Part shown: piece by piece, positions 33,670-44,267 of the stretch
Position numbering within the stretch: the stretch's first letter is position 1
How the letters are laid out: the number at the start of each line of letters is the position of its first letter
Source of the DNA: Rhizopus arrhizus
Taxonomy: Eukaryota; Mucoromycota; Mucoromycetes; Mucorales; Rhizopodaceae
Reading direction: 5' to 3'
DNA: 64,000 nt
Assembly: GCA_024220505.1 (NCBI GenBank)
Contig: JAKZZE010000021.1
Location: 682,001 to 746,000 of the forward strand
Position numbers and translations under genes: made by a program
The notes under the pieces: model-generated
The model's database searches: none
Told to the model about the DNA's origin: nothing
The model's input: the letters and a program-made list of their open reading frames with translations, nothing else

Positions 33670-35046
33670 ATGTCAAGAGAAGCATCAGAACAACATAAAG
33701 CAAATGGTAAATTATAGTTGTTATAATCAAAAAGCTATTATTTATTTTATATAAAAGGAAATAAGCTTTTTGCTGAAAAACGTTTTGAAGAAGCTATCAA
33801 AGAATATACTTCTGCCATTGTAACGCCCAAGAAGCATTAAAGACGTGAAAAACAGAGAGAGAATTAGAGATTTTTCTTATAAATATTGAAATTTCTTAGA
33901 TAAAAGATTCAAGTGTTCCTGTATACTATACAAACAGAGCTTTATGCTATTTAAAGGTAAAAAGTATATGTTATATGTGTATTTATTTACATTCTTTATA
34001 GTTGGAAAAATACGACCAAGTTATATCAGATTGTAGAAGAGCTATTGAATTGGATCCAAATATAGGTTTGTCAAACTATAATTCATATAATAGAAAGCGA
34101 TATTAATACTTTCTTATTCGCAGTGAAAGGATACTATTTAGTAAGACAGTGAAATAGAACTTTATGGAATAATTAATAATCAATTATTACTGTAGCTCGG
34201 ACAAGCACTTACAGAAAATAAGCAGCATACCGAAGGTTTTCTTTAAAATATAAAACATAGAACAGCCTATTAACTGTGTATAGCATTAAACAAATTGAAG
34301 ATTGGATACGAATTAGCTATTCAGCAAAAAGTGAAATATGTAAATGATATTCTTCAAGCATTATTATTTGCAAGAAAGAAGGCAAGTAAATACAAGCTTA
34401 AGTTTCCAAAGTAGAAGAGAAAAGCTAATTGATATAATGATTAGAAATGGGAAGATGATGAAGCTATTAGATTAGAAAAAGAATCTGAACTATTACGTTA
34501 TGTGAAGGGTTTAGTTGAAAAAGAGAGAAATGAATTATTAAACAATGAAATGGATGAAGAAGCAATTGATACGATAAATTATAAAGCCGTATGTATGTGA
34601 GATAGTGGGAGAGAAGTGTTATTAAAAGAAATTGATTAGAATGAAAGATTAAGAGAAGTAGAGAATGTGTTTGTTCAATCAAGAGAAAATGCTACAGTAA
34701 AAAGGAGAAACAAAATGATTGACAGATTGTATGTTGACTTTATATTCTTTTGATAGAGACGAGAAATACCAGACGCTTACTTGGATAAGATATCGTTCAA
34801 CATAATGCATGATCCAGTGTTTACACCAGGTAAAATGTATAAATAGTACTTTTAAAAAATTATTAAAGCGAAATAGATGGAATTACATATGAACGTCAAT
34901 CTTTATTAGACCACTTTAAAAGAAACGGTTATTTTGATCCAATTACAAGAAAGCCATGTAAAGAAGATAATTTGGTACCAAATTTATCTCTTAGGGAAGC
35001 TATTGAAGATTTCTTGAAAGATAATGGCTGGGCTGCAGACTATTAA
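33670..35046 (+). CDS. STUB1: CHIP/STUB1-type TPR and U-box E3 ubiquitin ligase (272 aa, 11 exons)
   Basis: Exons: 33670-33706, 33758-33819, 33900-33956, 34002-34065, 34124-34140, 34196-34235, 34284-34381, 34445-34588, 34640-34696, 34757-34829, 34877-35046; every phase closes. Residues about 5-125 form three TPRs (GNKLFAEKRFEEAIKEYTSA, PVYYTNRALCYLKLEKYDQ, SDCRRAIELDPN, GYYLLGQALTEN) that bind the C-terminal EEVD of Hsp70/Hsp90. A charged helical hairpin follows (RLEKESELLRYVKGLVEKE). The U-box begins REIPDAYLDKISFNIMHDPV and ends DNLVPNLSLREAIEDFLKDN-GWAADY, closely matching CHIP. It ubiquitinates chaperone clients. Exon 5 is 17 nt and intron 7 uses a GC donor. Confidence 0.92.
34382..34444 (+). 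other. GC-AG intron in the CHIP gene
   Basis: The junction AAG|GCAAGT ... TTAG|AAATGG is required to join ALLFARKK to KWEDDEAIRLEK. The nearby GT (34386) would give a stop after a few codons. GCAAGT after AAG is the usual form of GC donors. Confidence 0.8.
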
Positions 35047-35469
35047 AATCAATAAGGCGTCTATTTTCAAATAAAAATAATCTAGACTTTTTTTATTATT
35101 ATTGACAATTGTCTATCAAAAATAAAACAAACCATTCAAAAAACATGAAACAGCATGATTTATAAGAAAGGAAAACATAATACCACTCAGAGTTTCTTTA
35201 ACCCTCTTATTTGATAACAAAGTAATGTTAATGTTTAGCTAAACATTATAATAAGAAGACCGATGTCATTGTCAAAAAAATGAAAAAGTGCAAGGCAATA
35301 AGAAATAACGTCATTCATTGCTTAATATACTTTATTTTATACATCAATTAGCTCTTATAATTTATTGAACATCTCTGTTTTTGCTCGTTCTATTAATGAT
35401 CAGTTCATTGAATACTGATCATGGCAAAGTTGGCTGCTGGTAGGATAAAACGTCGATCGTGGATTCTAC
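35047..35469. other. Intergenic region 3' of CHIP
   Basis: No ORF or RNA gene seen. Confidence 0.5.
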
Positions 35470-35985
35470 TCATTGATGAGCATGAGGATGAGCAGTTTTT
35501 ATAATATTAATTAAACGCAACAGCATATTTGATAATTCATTCGTCGTTATGAGAAATCTGAAGCCGTAAACTTCAGTCACTGCATAAAGCTTATCATGTC
35601 CAAGATGCATAATGTACATATAATCGGTTTCACCAAATGTATCAAAAGTACTAAGAACATTACGTGGTATCCTGTCTATACAAAATACCAATACTAGTGG
35701 GTATATCTTGTAGTATTGAAACAACTTGCCAGAATAGATTGCCAATCTAAACATAAACTTTTGATCGACAGTATGTTGTATTTCAACAAGTATAGGAGGG
35801 AGGGAGCTCGTGGATAATAATGGAGTATAGATAGCCTTACTTCTGCTCCGGTCATTGTGTTCATTAGATGAAATGGTATATGTTCTAAATACGGAATTTG
35901 TTTGGAATTGGCAAATAAAGATCGATGGTTATGGAACAGATTTCTGTCTTGGATGAGGTAGTCATCAATCAAATCCAGAAGGAAC
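35470..35985 (-). pseudogene. Decayed PD-(D/E)XK-like mucoralean repeat-family gene
   Basis: The upstream part reads LIDDYLIQDRNLFHNH, then SKQIPYLEHIPFH. After a frame change near 35815-35850 it continues SSLPPILVEIQHTVDQKF, MFRLAIYSGKLFQYYKIYPL and VLVFCIDRIP to a stop at 35470. The order IPYLEHIPF, then LPPILVEIQ (an E-x-Q core as in PD-(D/E)XK nucleases), then Y-K-x-Y-P-L-V-L-V is one I recall from abundant mucoralean element-associated proteins. A GTAAGG at the break could be a donor, but no suitable acceptor follows, so I call a frameshifted relic. Confidence 0.5.
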
Positions 35986-36457
35986 TATTGAAACTATCTG
36001 CTTACAACTCTCTATGCTAATATCTTTTTATAAGTCACTGTTTCATATACTTGCATCACTCTTGATAAACATTAAAATTCTCATCCATAAAAAAAATCTC
36101 ACATAACTTGGCGACTAATAGACAAAGTTATAAATTTTCATTTGTGCTGAATTTGAACTTTCATGTATACCAAAGAGAGAAAAAAAAGTGCTAGTAATTT
36201 CAAAAAATGTGCCAATAATTTCCAGAAAGAGTGTATAGACATTAAGGAGTTTTAATGTTTGGTTACAATCTGTAAATTGATTTGGGTCATTTGTGGCGAA
36301 AACTCCGGAGTTAAATGCATCAAAACAAAAAAGAACAAAGCCTTTTTTTTTTTCTTTTTTTTTTGTGTATTACCTTTCCTTCCCCTTCCTAAAAAAAGCT
36401 CCCCCTTTTACTTCATATTTTCTTTTTTTTCTTTCATTTTCTCTTTAACTATCTTAA
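35986..36457. other. Intergenic region upstream of SSD1
   Basis: Holds a 28-nt motif (36096-36123) repeated in inverted orientation at 27172-27199 and a T-rich tract before the SSD1 ATG. No gene is seen. Confidence 0.45.
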
Positions 36458-39400
36458 ATGGATCATGATGCTTTAGAACAGCAAACGGCTCCCGAAAGTA
36501 CAAGAGGTTTATTTGACTTTCCCGAGGTAAGAAAAGAAAGATTGGAGTTAGATATAAAAGGTTAAAGGAATATCCATTAAGACTGGGACAAGGAGTTCAG
36601 ACAGAAGACGTACTTTTCAAGGACCATCGTCAAGTTTAGATTACAGAAATGCTAACAAAAACAACACGATGCAGCGTCCACAGGCTGTATCCATGTTACC
36701 ACCCACAAGGAGACATCAAAGATCTCGTTCTGCAGTCAATTCTGATTTGATTGTTACACCTTCAAAGTCAACTAACTCACTAAATAACAGCAACAATGGC
36801 AGGAATCGACGTAGTTTTATAGGTCTACAAACACTGAAAGAAGAAATACATACAGCAGATAATATCAAGGATGTCATCAATACCCTCAAAAACTTACCTC
36901 CCATCACTCCTCCTCTGAGCAGCAAAAGCTTGGAAAAACGAAGCAGTGATGAAAGCATGGGTTCAAGAGAAGCTGCATTAGCTGAAGCCGAGGCAAAATT
37001 GATGGGCACATTCAATAGACAGAACGGTGATGAAAACTATGTCAAAAAGCGTTTATCCCTTCAGCAATTGCCTGTCCTGAATGAGAACGGAGAATCATTT
37101 ATGGAATCATCCAACAACAAGAGGTCTATTATCAATAGCAAGTCATTGAGTTTATCTTTGAGCGGTAGTAGTAATAAGCAATTGAATCGTCATTCTGCTT
37201 CTCGTAATTTTGATGATTGGAGAAATAGTAAGTTTTTCACTCTTTTTTATTATAGCAAAACTTTTTATTAATGGTTTAAATTTAGGTACTTCATCTATCA
37301 ACAGTAACAAATCATCTTTCTCTTTGGTTCCCTTTACACCTACTCGTGTAAACTTTTCAAGAGACGATGCAAATCCTCATCAACGTCGACCTCTTTTCAT
37401 TGCCCATTTGCCGTTTTCTGCCTTAACGCCCTTGTTTAGGTCTCGCCAATTAGTACGTGGTATGTTGCGTGTGAACAAGAGGAACCGTAGTGATGCTTAT
37501 GTATCTTGCGATGAACTGGATGGCAGCGATATCTATATTTGTGGTTCAAGGGACCGAAACCGTGCCCTTGAAGGTGACGTTGTGGCAGTAAGATTAGTGA
37601 ATGTAGAAAAAGTATTGCGTGAAAAGCAAGAAAAAGAAGATGCCAAATTGGCAAGAAATAATGGTCAACCAAAGGTACGTTTACCAGATGAAGAGGATGA
37701 GAATGAGATTATCTTTGGCGGTGATGAAGAGATCGATATTGTCAAGCCAAAATATGCTGGTGTGGTTGTTGCCATTTTAGAAAGAGCTCAAAATCAAGTT
37801 TTCTCTGGGTAAAAATAGCAATTGTATATTTTATAAATAAGAAAATCATTAACATCTTTTTATATAGTACATTGACCCTATCTCGTCCTAATAATAAGCG
37901 AGCTCAAATGCAAGAAGAGGAAGGAGATAAGAGCAAAAAAGATGCACCTAGGATCGTTTGGTTTAAGGCTACTGATAAGCGTGTTCCTTTAATTGCTATT
38001 CCTATTGAACAAGTACCCGAGGACTTTGTTGAGAATACTGAAGCTTATGCTAACCGCTTGTTTGTGGGATCTATCAAAAGATGGCCAATCACATCACTCC
38101 ATCCCTTTGGTACATTGGAAACAGAGTTGGGTCCCATCACTGATCTAGATGTTCAAGTGAAAGCCATCCTGGCAGATGCTAATGTCACTGATGCTCCATT
38201 TGCTGAACCTGTTATGCAATGTAATCCACCTACGCCTTTTAGCTTTGTACCTTCCGCAGAAGAGAACCGTCGAGATCTTACAACAGAAAATCATTGTAGA
38301 ATGATTACCATTGATCCTGCTGGAAGCACCCTCTTTGAAGATGGTATAACAGTCGTCCGTCTAGGCGATGATACTTTTGAAGTGGGCGTACATGTTTGCG
38401 ATATATCTTATTTCATCAAACCCCATTCACCTTTGGATAAAGAAGCAAGAGCAAGAGGTGTGCACGTATACCTCGACCATAAGCAAGTCCCAATGTTACC
38501 CGCTGAATTAGCAGATGCGGCCAATTTCACGTTGAACGAACTGAAGTGAGTCTATTATGCAATTCTTATTAGAAAGATAGCGTATATTAACAAAATATAT
38601 AGACCAGCTATGTCGATTATTTGGAAGCTTAGTACAGATGGTACACTACTCGACACCTGGTTTGGAAAAACCATTGTCAGGTAAATCATTATACTTTGTG
38701 CTTTTGACGACTGTATTGATCACTCTGCTTGTTGATTTAGATCAAACGCTCAACTTTCATATGGTAATGTTGAAAAGATAATAGATGGTAGTGAAAGCCA
38801 AGGAGAAGAGATCGACAACGACATTCGTTTACTACACCGTCTTGCTACTCGTCTTTATGAAAACCGCTATACCAAACAAGCCATGTCCCTGGCAAAGCAA
38901 AGAATAATTTATGATGACCCTACAAAACCTTCGACGGCCACTATTTCCGATAAGAACCCCGAAATAGCAAAGATTATCAAAGAGTTCTTGTTCTTGGCTA
39001 ATCAAAGTGTTGCTCAAAAGATATCCAGTCAATACCCTGAGCAAGCCTTATTACGTCGCCAATCCCCTCCTGATAGCAGAAAGATTGTAGGATTTGCTTT
39101 TAAAAGAAAAATGCATGCGTTTATTAATTTTTTTAAATATAGAATGAGCTTAAAGAATATGCTTCAAATTACTTGAATGTTGAATTAGATATTACTAGTG
39201 CAACTACCATACAAAACTCTGTACAAAAGATCGAAAATCCAGAACTGCGTCAATTGATATCCATCTTAGTGCTCAAGACGATAGAACCACCAAAATACTT
39301 TTGTGCAGGAGCATTTGATATCTTAAAGTATTCTCACTTTGCTATTGGTGCTCCCTTGTTTACCCATTTTACAGCTCCTCTTCGTCGCTATGCTGATATT

Positions 39401-40200
39401 ATTGTTCATCGTCAATTGGAAGCTGCGCTAGTAGGAGGTGAGTAATGCCAAAAGAAGACTATTGATTCTGATATCTAATTACTTTAATAGATAAACACTT
39501 TTATTTGGCATGTGATACAATCCAAAAATTGGCTCAGCATTGTAATGTAAAGAAAGAAGCTAGCCTAGAAGCTAATCATCAAGGCAAATTGCTTTCTCTT
39601 GCTTTATACCTTGTTTCCAAGCAACAACCCCAAACACCAGAAAGTACGCCGACAACTGTTTATGGCGAAGCTCGTGTGATTGCTGTTATGGAGGATTGGT
39701 TTGATGTGTCATTACCTGAATTTGGCCTGGAAAGACGTATTCATCTGGCCAATTTACCGTTATGGCGTCATCAATATGATCCCAAAGAACGCGCATTGAC
39801 CATGTATTGGAAAGAAGGTGTCCTTCCCTCTACTGGACAGCAGCAACAATGGAGTCTATCTGACGATGAGTATGAGGAAGAGGAATTGTTATCCACTTAT
39901 CCTGAGACATCTCGCTCTAGTGCATCATTGGAAGCCAATGATGAGATGAATACAAAACAATTTGAAGAAATCGCTTCAGCCGCAGCAAGAGCTGGCATCA
40001 TTGGTGGTGATACAGCTAAAAAATCCAAATCTAAAAGAGCTTCCATTATCAGCTCTCGTTTATCAGCCAGTACGGGCTATAGCAGTGAACAATCCTCTCA
40101 AACAATTAAGGCAATGGATAAGATAAGAATTATGGTCACCATTGAAATGGTCCGAACACCGCCTTTAATTAGATTATTTGCTGCTAATCCATATGCTTAG
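36458..40200 (+). CDS. SSD1: Ssd1-like RNase II-fold RNA-binding protein (1121 aa, eight exons)
   Basis: Exons: 36458-36526, 36561-37227, 37286-37808, 37868-38545, 38603-38680, 38741-39086, 39143-39437, 39491-40200. The N-terminal ~300 residues are Ser/Asn-rich and likely disordered, with basic sites suited to phosphorylation by LATS/NDR (Cbk1) kinases. Cold-shock domains follow (FIAHLPFSALTPLFRSRQLV; GMLRVNKRNRSDAYVSC; GDVVAVRLVNVEKV), then the RNB region (RMITIDPAGSTLFEDGITVV; VGVHVCDISYFIKPHSPLD; FTHFTAPLRRYADIIVHRQL) and a C-terminal S1-like part. The RNB acidic cluster is degraded (Leu and Glu where active enzymes have Asp), as in yeast Ssd1, so it probably binds rather than degrades mRNA and represses translation of cell-wall mRNAs. 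The first intron is only 34 nt; an alternative donor at 36497 is possible. Confidence 0.92.
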
Positions 40201-40470
40201 TTTTGATTTAACCCTTTCTTTTTGTTCTTTTTGTAATAAACACAGTATATATATTGATTTATTGTTATTGTATGTGTATGAAATTCAAAGTAATGGATGC
40301 ATCACAAAAAAAAAGCTTTATTGAGAAACAAAACATTGTTTAACAAAAACAAACTTGTGGGACATGTACACAAAAATAGAATTACTGTGTTTTACAAGGA
40401 AGTTTATTTAATTGAGAAAAACCAGTTTTCTTTTATGTAAAATGAAAAGCGAATAATATACAAGGGAATC
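40201..40470. other. Convergent spacer between SSD1 and the Ser-rich gene
   Basis: 270 bases with 3' flanks of both genes; AATAAA-like sequences are present. Nothing else seen. Confidence 0.5.
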
Positions 40471-41388
40471 TCAGTGAATTAGACAGGTATCAGGAGAAGG
40501 AAAAGAAGGGCTACATTTATATTGAGCATACCAGACAGGGTCAGTTGGGGAAAGACAAGATTTATGAAGCACCGGATTTTTAACCTGGGTTCTAGTTCCT
40601 TTTGATCTAAGAAGGTTCCAGACTTTTTGGTGCCATTTTGACGAGATGTTCAGATTATACTTGGTATCTTCTTGAATAGAAGAGACCTTTGTTGAAGCTG
40701 GAGATAATGAAGGAGCTGAAGAGGATGTGTTTGAATAAGAGTGGGGACTGCATGAACTGTTAGTCTGTCTTGATTTGAAAAAGAGTCGACTTCTCTTCAA
40801 TCTCGACAAAGACCATTTTTTCGCATTGATATCCTTATCCTCTTGAGAATGAATGATTAAGGTCGGTAAACTTGTGGATTTTGTAGGGTTGAAGGAATCA
40901 AAGCTGCAGACATCTGGGCTTCTTCTCCAAATAAGAGAATTTTGATTGTTTTTATCTTGATCTCTTGAAGAAGATGCATTTTGAAGAGATGGGTGCATCG
41001 TTTCGTCTCGAGTGAGCGGAAGAGCTAAAGTATCTTGGCTCAAAGCCGTACGAATGGATGGATTGATAGTAGAATCCGTGGACGCATTCAGTCTGTTATA
41101 AAGACAAGCTTGTTCAGTTGCAGACAAGAGGATGGATTGATTATGATGTGGAAAAGGTACACTACAGGGTGAATCAAGAGCGTATTCCTCATAGCTTCGT
41201 CTTTTTTCTACTAAAGCTATATTTCTATTCACTGCTTTTGCTGATTTGCTTACTGAAAGATACTGTTCTATTCGATTTGATAGGCTCTCTGGCGTCAAAT
41301 TATAAGTGCTCTGTACACGAAGTTGAGTATTTGGATTTTGAATAGTGTTGAAGCTTGAAGAAGGACTTGATAACGATTGCGAATACAT
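40471..41388 (-). CDS. Unrecognised Ser-rich basic protein (305 aa)
   Basis: Single ATG-started exon. Low-complexity Ser/Thr/Pro/Asn-rich N-terminus, a helix-forming segment ESLSNRIEQYLSVSKSAKAV, a basic segment NAKKWSLSRLKRSRLFFKSR (possible nuclear localisation), then SKWHQKVWNLLRSKG and a tail containing DPVWYAQYKCSPSFP. The WYAQYKCSP motif has the look of a short conserved peptide but I cannot name it. Probably largely disordered. The frame is long and intact enough to be real; function unknown. Confidence 0.6.
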   Translation of the reverse strand: MYSQSLSSPSSSFNTIQNPNTQLRVQSTYNLTPESLSNRIEQYLSVSKSAKAVNRNIALVEKRRSYEEYALDSPCSVPFPHHNQSILLSATEQACLYNRLNASTDSTINPSIRTALSQDTLALPLTRDETMHPSLQNASSSRDQDKNNQNSLIWRRSPDVCSFDSFNPTKSTSLPTLIIHSQEDKDINAKKWSLSRLKRSRLFFKSRQTNSSCSPHSYSNTSSSAPSLSPASTKVSSIQEDTKYNLNISSKWHQKVWNLLRSKGTRTQVKNPVLHKSCLSPTDPVWYAQYKCSPSFPSPDTCLIH

Positions 41389-42704
41389 GAATGAAAAATT
41401 GATATGAAAAAAAGATGCAAGTAAATAATGAAATTAATAGATAAAAAAAAAAAGGGAAAAATAAAAAGACATGTCATTTATAAGAAAAATAGACAAATAA
41501 TGTAACCACAGATTATAGAAAAGGTCTATGCTCTTACTGTGGCTATGCTTGGGGTCCATGTGCACGGAGCACTGTTTTAAAATTTACATCAGCCTTTCAA
41601 TACGCATTTCTAGTGAAACATCAAGGAATTTTTTTTGTCAAACCAACAAAATGAGGAAAAAAAAAAGTTTATTTCTTTATTATCAGATGTATCTCTTATT
41701 TAAAGGTTGAAATATGTAGATTAGTGGATTATATAACTTTTGCTTTTTGTTAGGTTTGCATATTGATGGCCTCAGTGTGACAAAGATGAAATGTCCTTCA
41801 TTATAGTCGCTAGTTGTTCCCAAAACCAAACTTGAGTGAGAGATAGCTGAAAGAGAAGAGGGGCACGTGCTTTAGGTTTAAAAGTATGGACATTGTTCAA
41901 ATTGTGTATGAGAATTAACTGTAATTATAGTATATATAAGGTAAAGTGGTGCTATGGAATCATTCATGCTTATAAAAAAAGAAGATAAACTATTGCTAAT
42001 ATAAATAAAAATGACTCATTATCAGCCAAAAGAACAAAAATTTGTGCGTGCTATCTAAATATGTAAGCAAAGGCTTGGTATCGTGGCTTTAGTGTTACAG
42101 AAGCCCTACCAAGCTTTTGAAATGTATTCAATAACAAAAAATATAGGCTAGCTTGTCAAAACCTAATTTAATTTTTATTTTTTTTGATAAAAAAATGCAA
42201 AGCTTGCTGTTATGTAAAGAAGCTTACATATCGTGCTAGTACATGCATCTATTGAGTAGTTGACCTTAAGTTTGTGCATTGTTACATCTTTCCAGACTTC
42301 TTTTTACAACATTGATATCTTTTTTTGCACAAACTGTTTTAAATATCTTTCTTTAACCTTTCTAGTTCCCTCGAATTTATTTTTACAGTTGCTCTTAACA
42401 AAAGTTTAATAAGTTTTCGCTTATTTCATTGGTTTCGTTAAGACTATATTTTTTAGTTCAAAAGAGTGCTGTGCTTTTAAGAATTACTGTTTATAAAGAA
42501 AAATTAGGGACCTAATACATAGTTTGAATAAAAATGTTTGCATTGAATACTTATGTACACTTTAAGCTTCAACTACTATCTTTACGTCACTAGCTTGCTT
42601 AGTGACACAGATTTTCCCATAAATGATGTAACTAAGGGGAAAAAAGAAGCTGTTGTCAACGTTATTTTTTTTTTTATTTTTTATTTTTTTCATAAACTTG
42701 TTTT
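41389..42704. other. Divergent intergenic region, 1.3 kb
   Basis: AT-rich with no supported ORF. It should contain the promoters of the Ser-rich gene and the acyltransferase gene, with a T-rich tract just before the latter. Confidence 0.45.
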
Positions 42705-44095
42705 ATGTCAACTGCTAACGAAACAAACTTGAAAACAACTAGCTCAATATGGTCATTAAATACCATCGTACAAATATTATTTATCAACTTCAGTCTATTC
42801 TTTCAGTCAACCTGTGTTGTGCTCACTCAATTCCTATCTTTGTTACTGTATCCCTTCTCTCATGAACTTTATTATCAATCCATTTCATATACGATGAGAA
42901 CTTGGTCTCAGAGCCTGATTGCTATTGTAGAGTACTTTGCACCTACTCAATTCGTTTTAAGTTTTGACGAGAATTGTGGACCAGTTGAAGACATTTTACA
43001 GTTGGATGACTCAAAAAATGTTATTGGATTAAACTTTCCAGAAAGGATGATTGCAATTGCTAATCACCAGGTATGAAATAAATAAGCACCTCTTTAAGAC
43101 ATGTTGATAATATTAAAAGCAATTAAAAGATTTATGCCGACTGGATTTACATTTGGTGTCTTGCCCATTTGGCAGATAAGCATGATGCAATTAAAATCAT
43201 ATTAAAGAAAAGTTTAGAATACTTGCCAATTTATGGAACGTAAGTTACATTTAATATAAAATATACGTATTTATTGCTAATAATTTCATGTGTGTAGTGT
43301 AAGGGAGAATAAATAGATTAAAACCATTTTGTAGTAAACGATTATTAGGGAATGAAATTTTTTGATTTTATTTTTTTGAAAAGAAAACTAGAATTTGATA
43401 AAGACAATATTATCAATAACTTGCAAAGATCAAAGGAGAACAAACTACCAATGTGGTTAGTGTTATTCCCAGAAGGAACAGGTAAATGCTTTAAGATAAT
43501 ACAGTAATGTATAATTGAAATTCTTGTTAGTTATTTCTGAATCTACCCGTAAAAAATCAAAAGATTATGCTGAAAGAATGAATATGGTAAGTTTTTATAA
43601 TCATAATAATATCCAACTTGTATCAATCTTAAATGCTGTATTAAATAGCAAGACAATCGCTATACACTTTTACCTCGTTCAACCGGATTGAGACTTTGTA
43701 CAACGGTCTTAAAAGACAATGTAGAATATATTTATGATTTTACGATTGGATATTCTGGAATAGCCTCAACTGATATACCAGAAGAAGTACATACAATTCA
43801 AAGTATTTTCTTCTTTAATAGATATCCAAAGCAAGTACACGTTCATATTCGTAAATACCGCATTGACTCAATTCCAGATGAAAGCAAATTATTTGATCAG
43901 TGGGTTCTTGCTAGATGGAAAGAGAAAGATGAATTGATGACGAGATTTTACGAAACAAATTCATTTGTCACAAAAGATGTTGCAACAATCAATGTACCTA
44001 TTAAATTAAAGAATTCAATACTAGAACTTGCTCAGATTTGGATATTTTTGGTGCCTTATTTGTATTTGCTCAAGATGGTTATAGCACGCAATTGA
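42705..44095 (+). CDS. PlsC-type lysophospholipid acyltransferase (370 aa) with an apparent 1-nt exon
   Basis: Exons: 42705-43070, 43130-43239, 43298-43298, 43349-43481, 43531-43586, 43649-44095. Motifs are HQIYAD in ANHQIYADWIYIW (the catalytic H-x4-D, split by intron 1), IYGTGMKFFDFIFLKR, FPEGT (substrate-binding) and ISESTRKKS. Hydrophobic segments lie near the N-terminus (IVQILFINFSLFFQSTCVV) and C-terminus (AQIWIFLVPYLYLLKMV). This is the AGPAT/LCLAT1/Cst26-like membrane family that acylates lysophosphatidic acid or other lysophospholipids in the ER. Exon 2 ends with two bases of a codon (AC) while FDFIFL requires a phase-0 start at 43349. No single acceptor fixes this; a one-base exon (T at 43298) between canonical introns of 58 and 50 nt does. 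A real frameshift is the alternative. Confidence 0.82.
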
Positions 44096-44267
44096 AGTAC
44101 GCAATTTGCACCAAAGTAAAATGAAAAAATATGATTGGCTAGTGAAACGCTTGTCTCATCTACAGCCATTTTGATTTGACATGACTATCAAACATCATTT
44201 TTATTTTATAATAAAGACCAATGACTAATCATTTAAAAAATATTTTTTTTTCTTTATTCTTTACATA

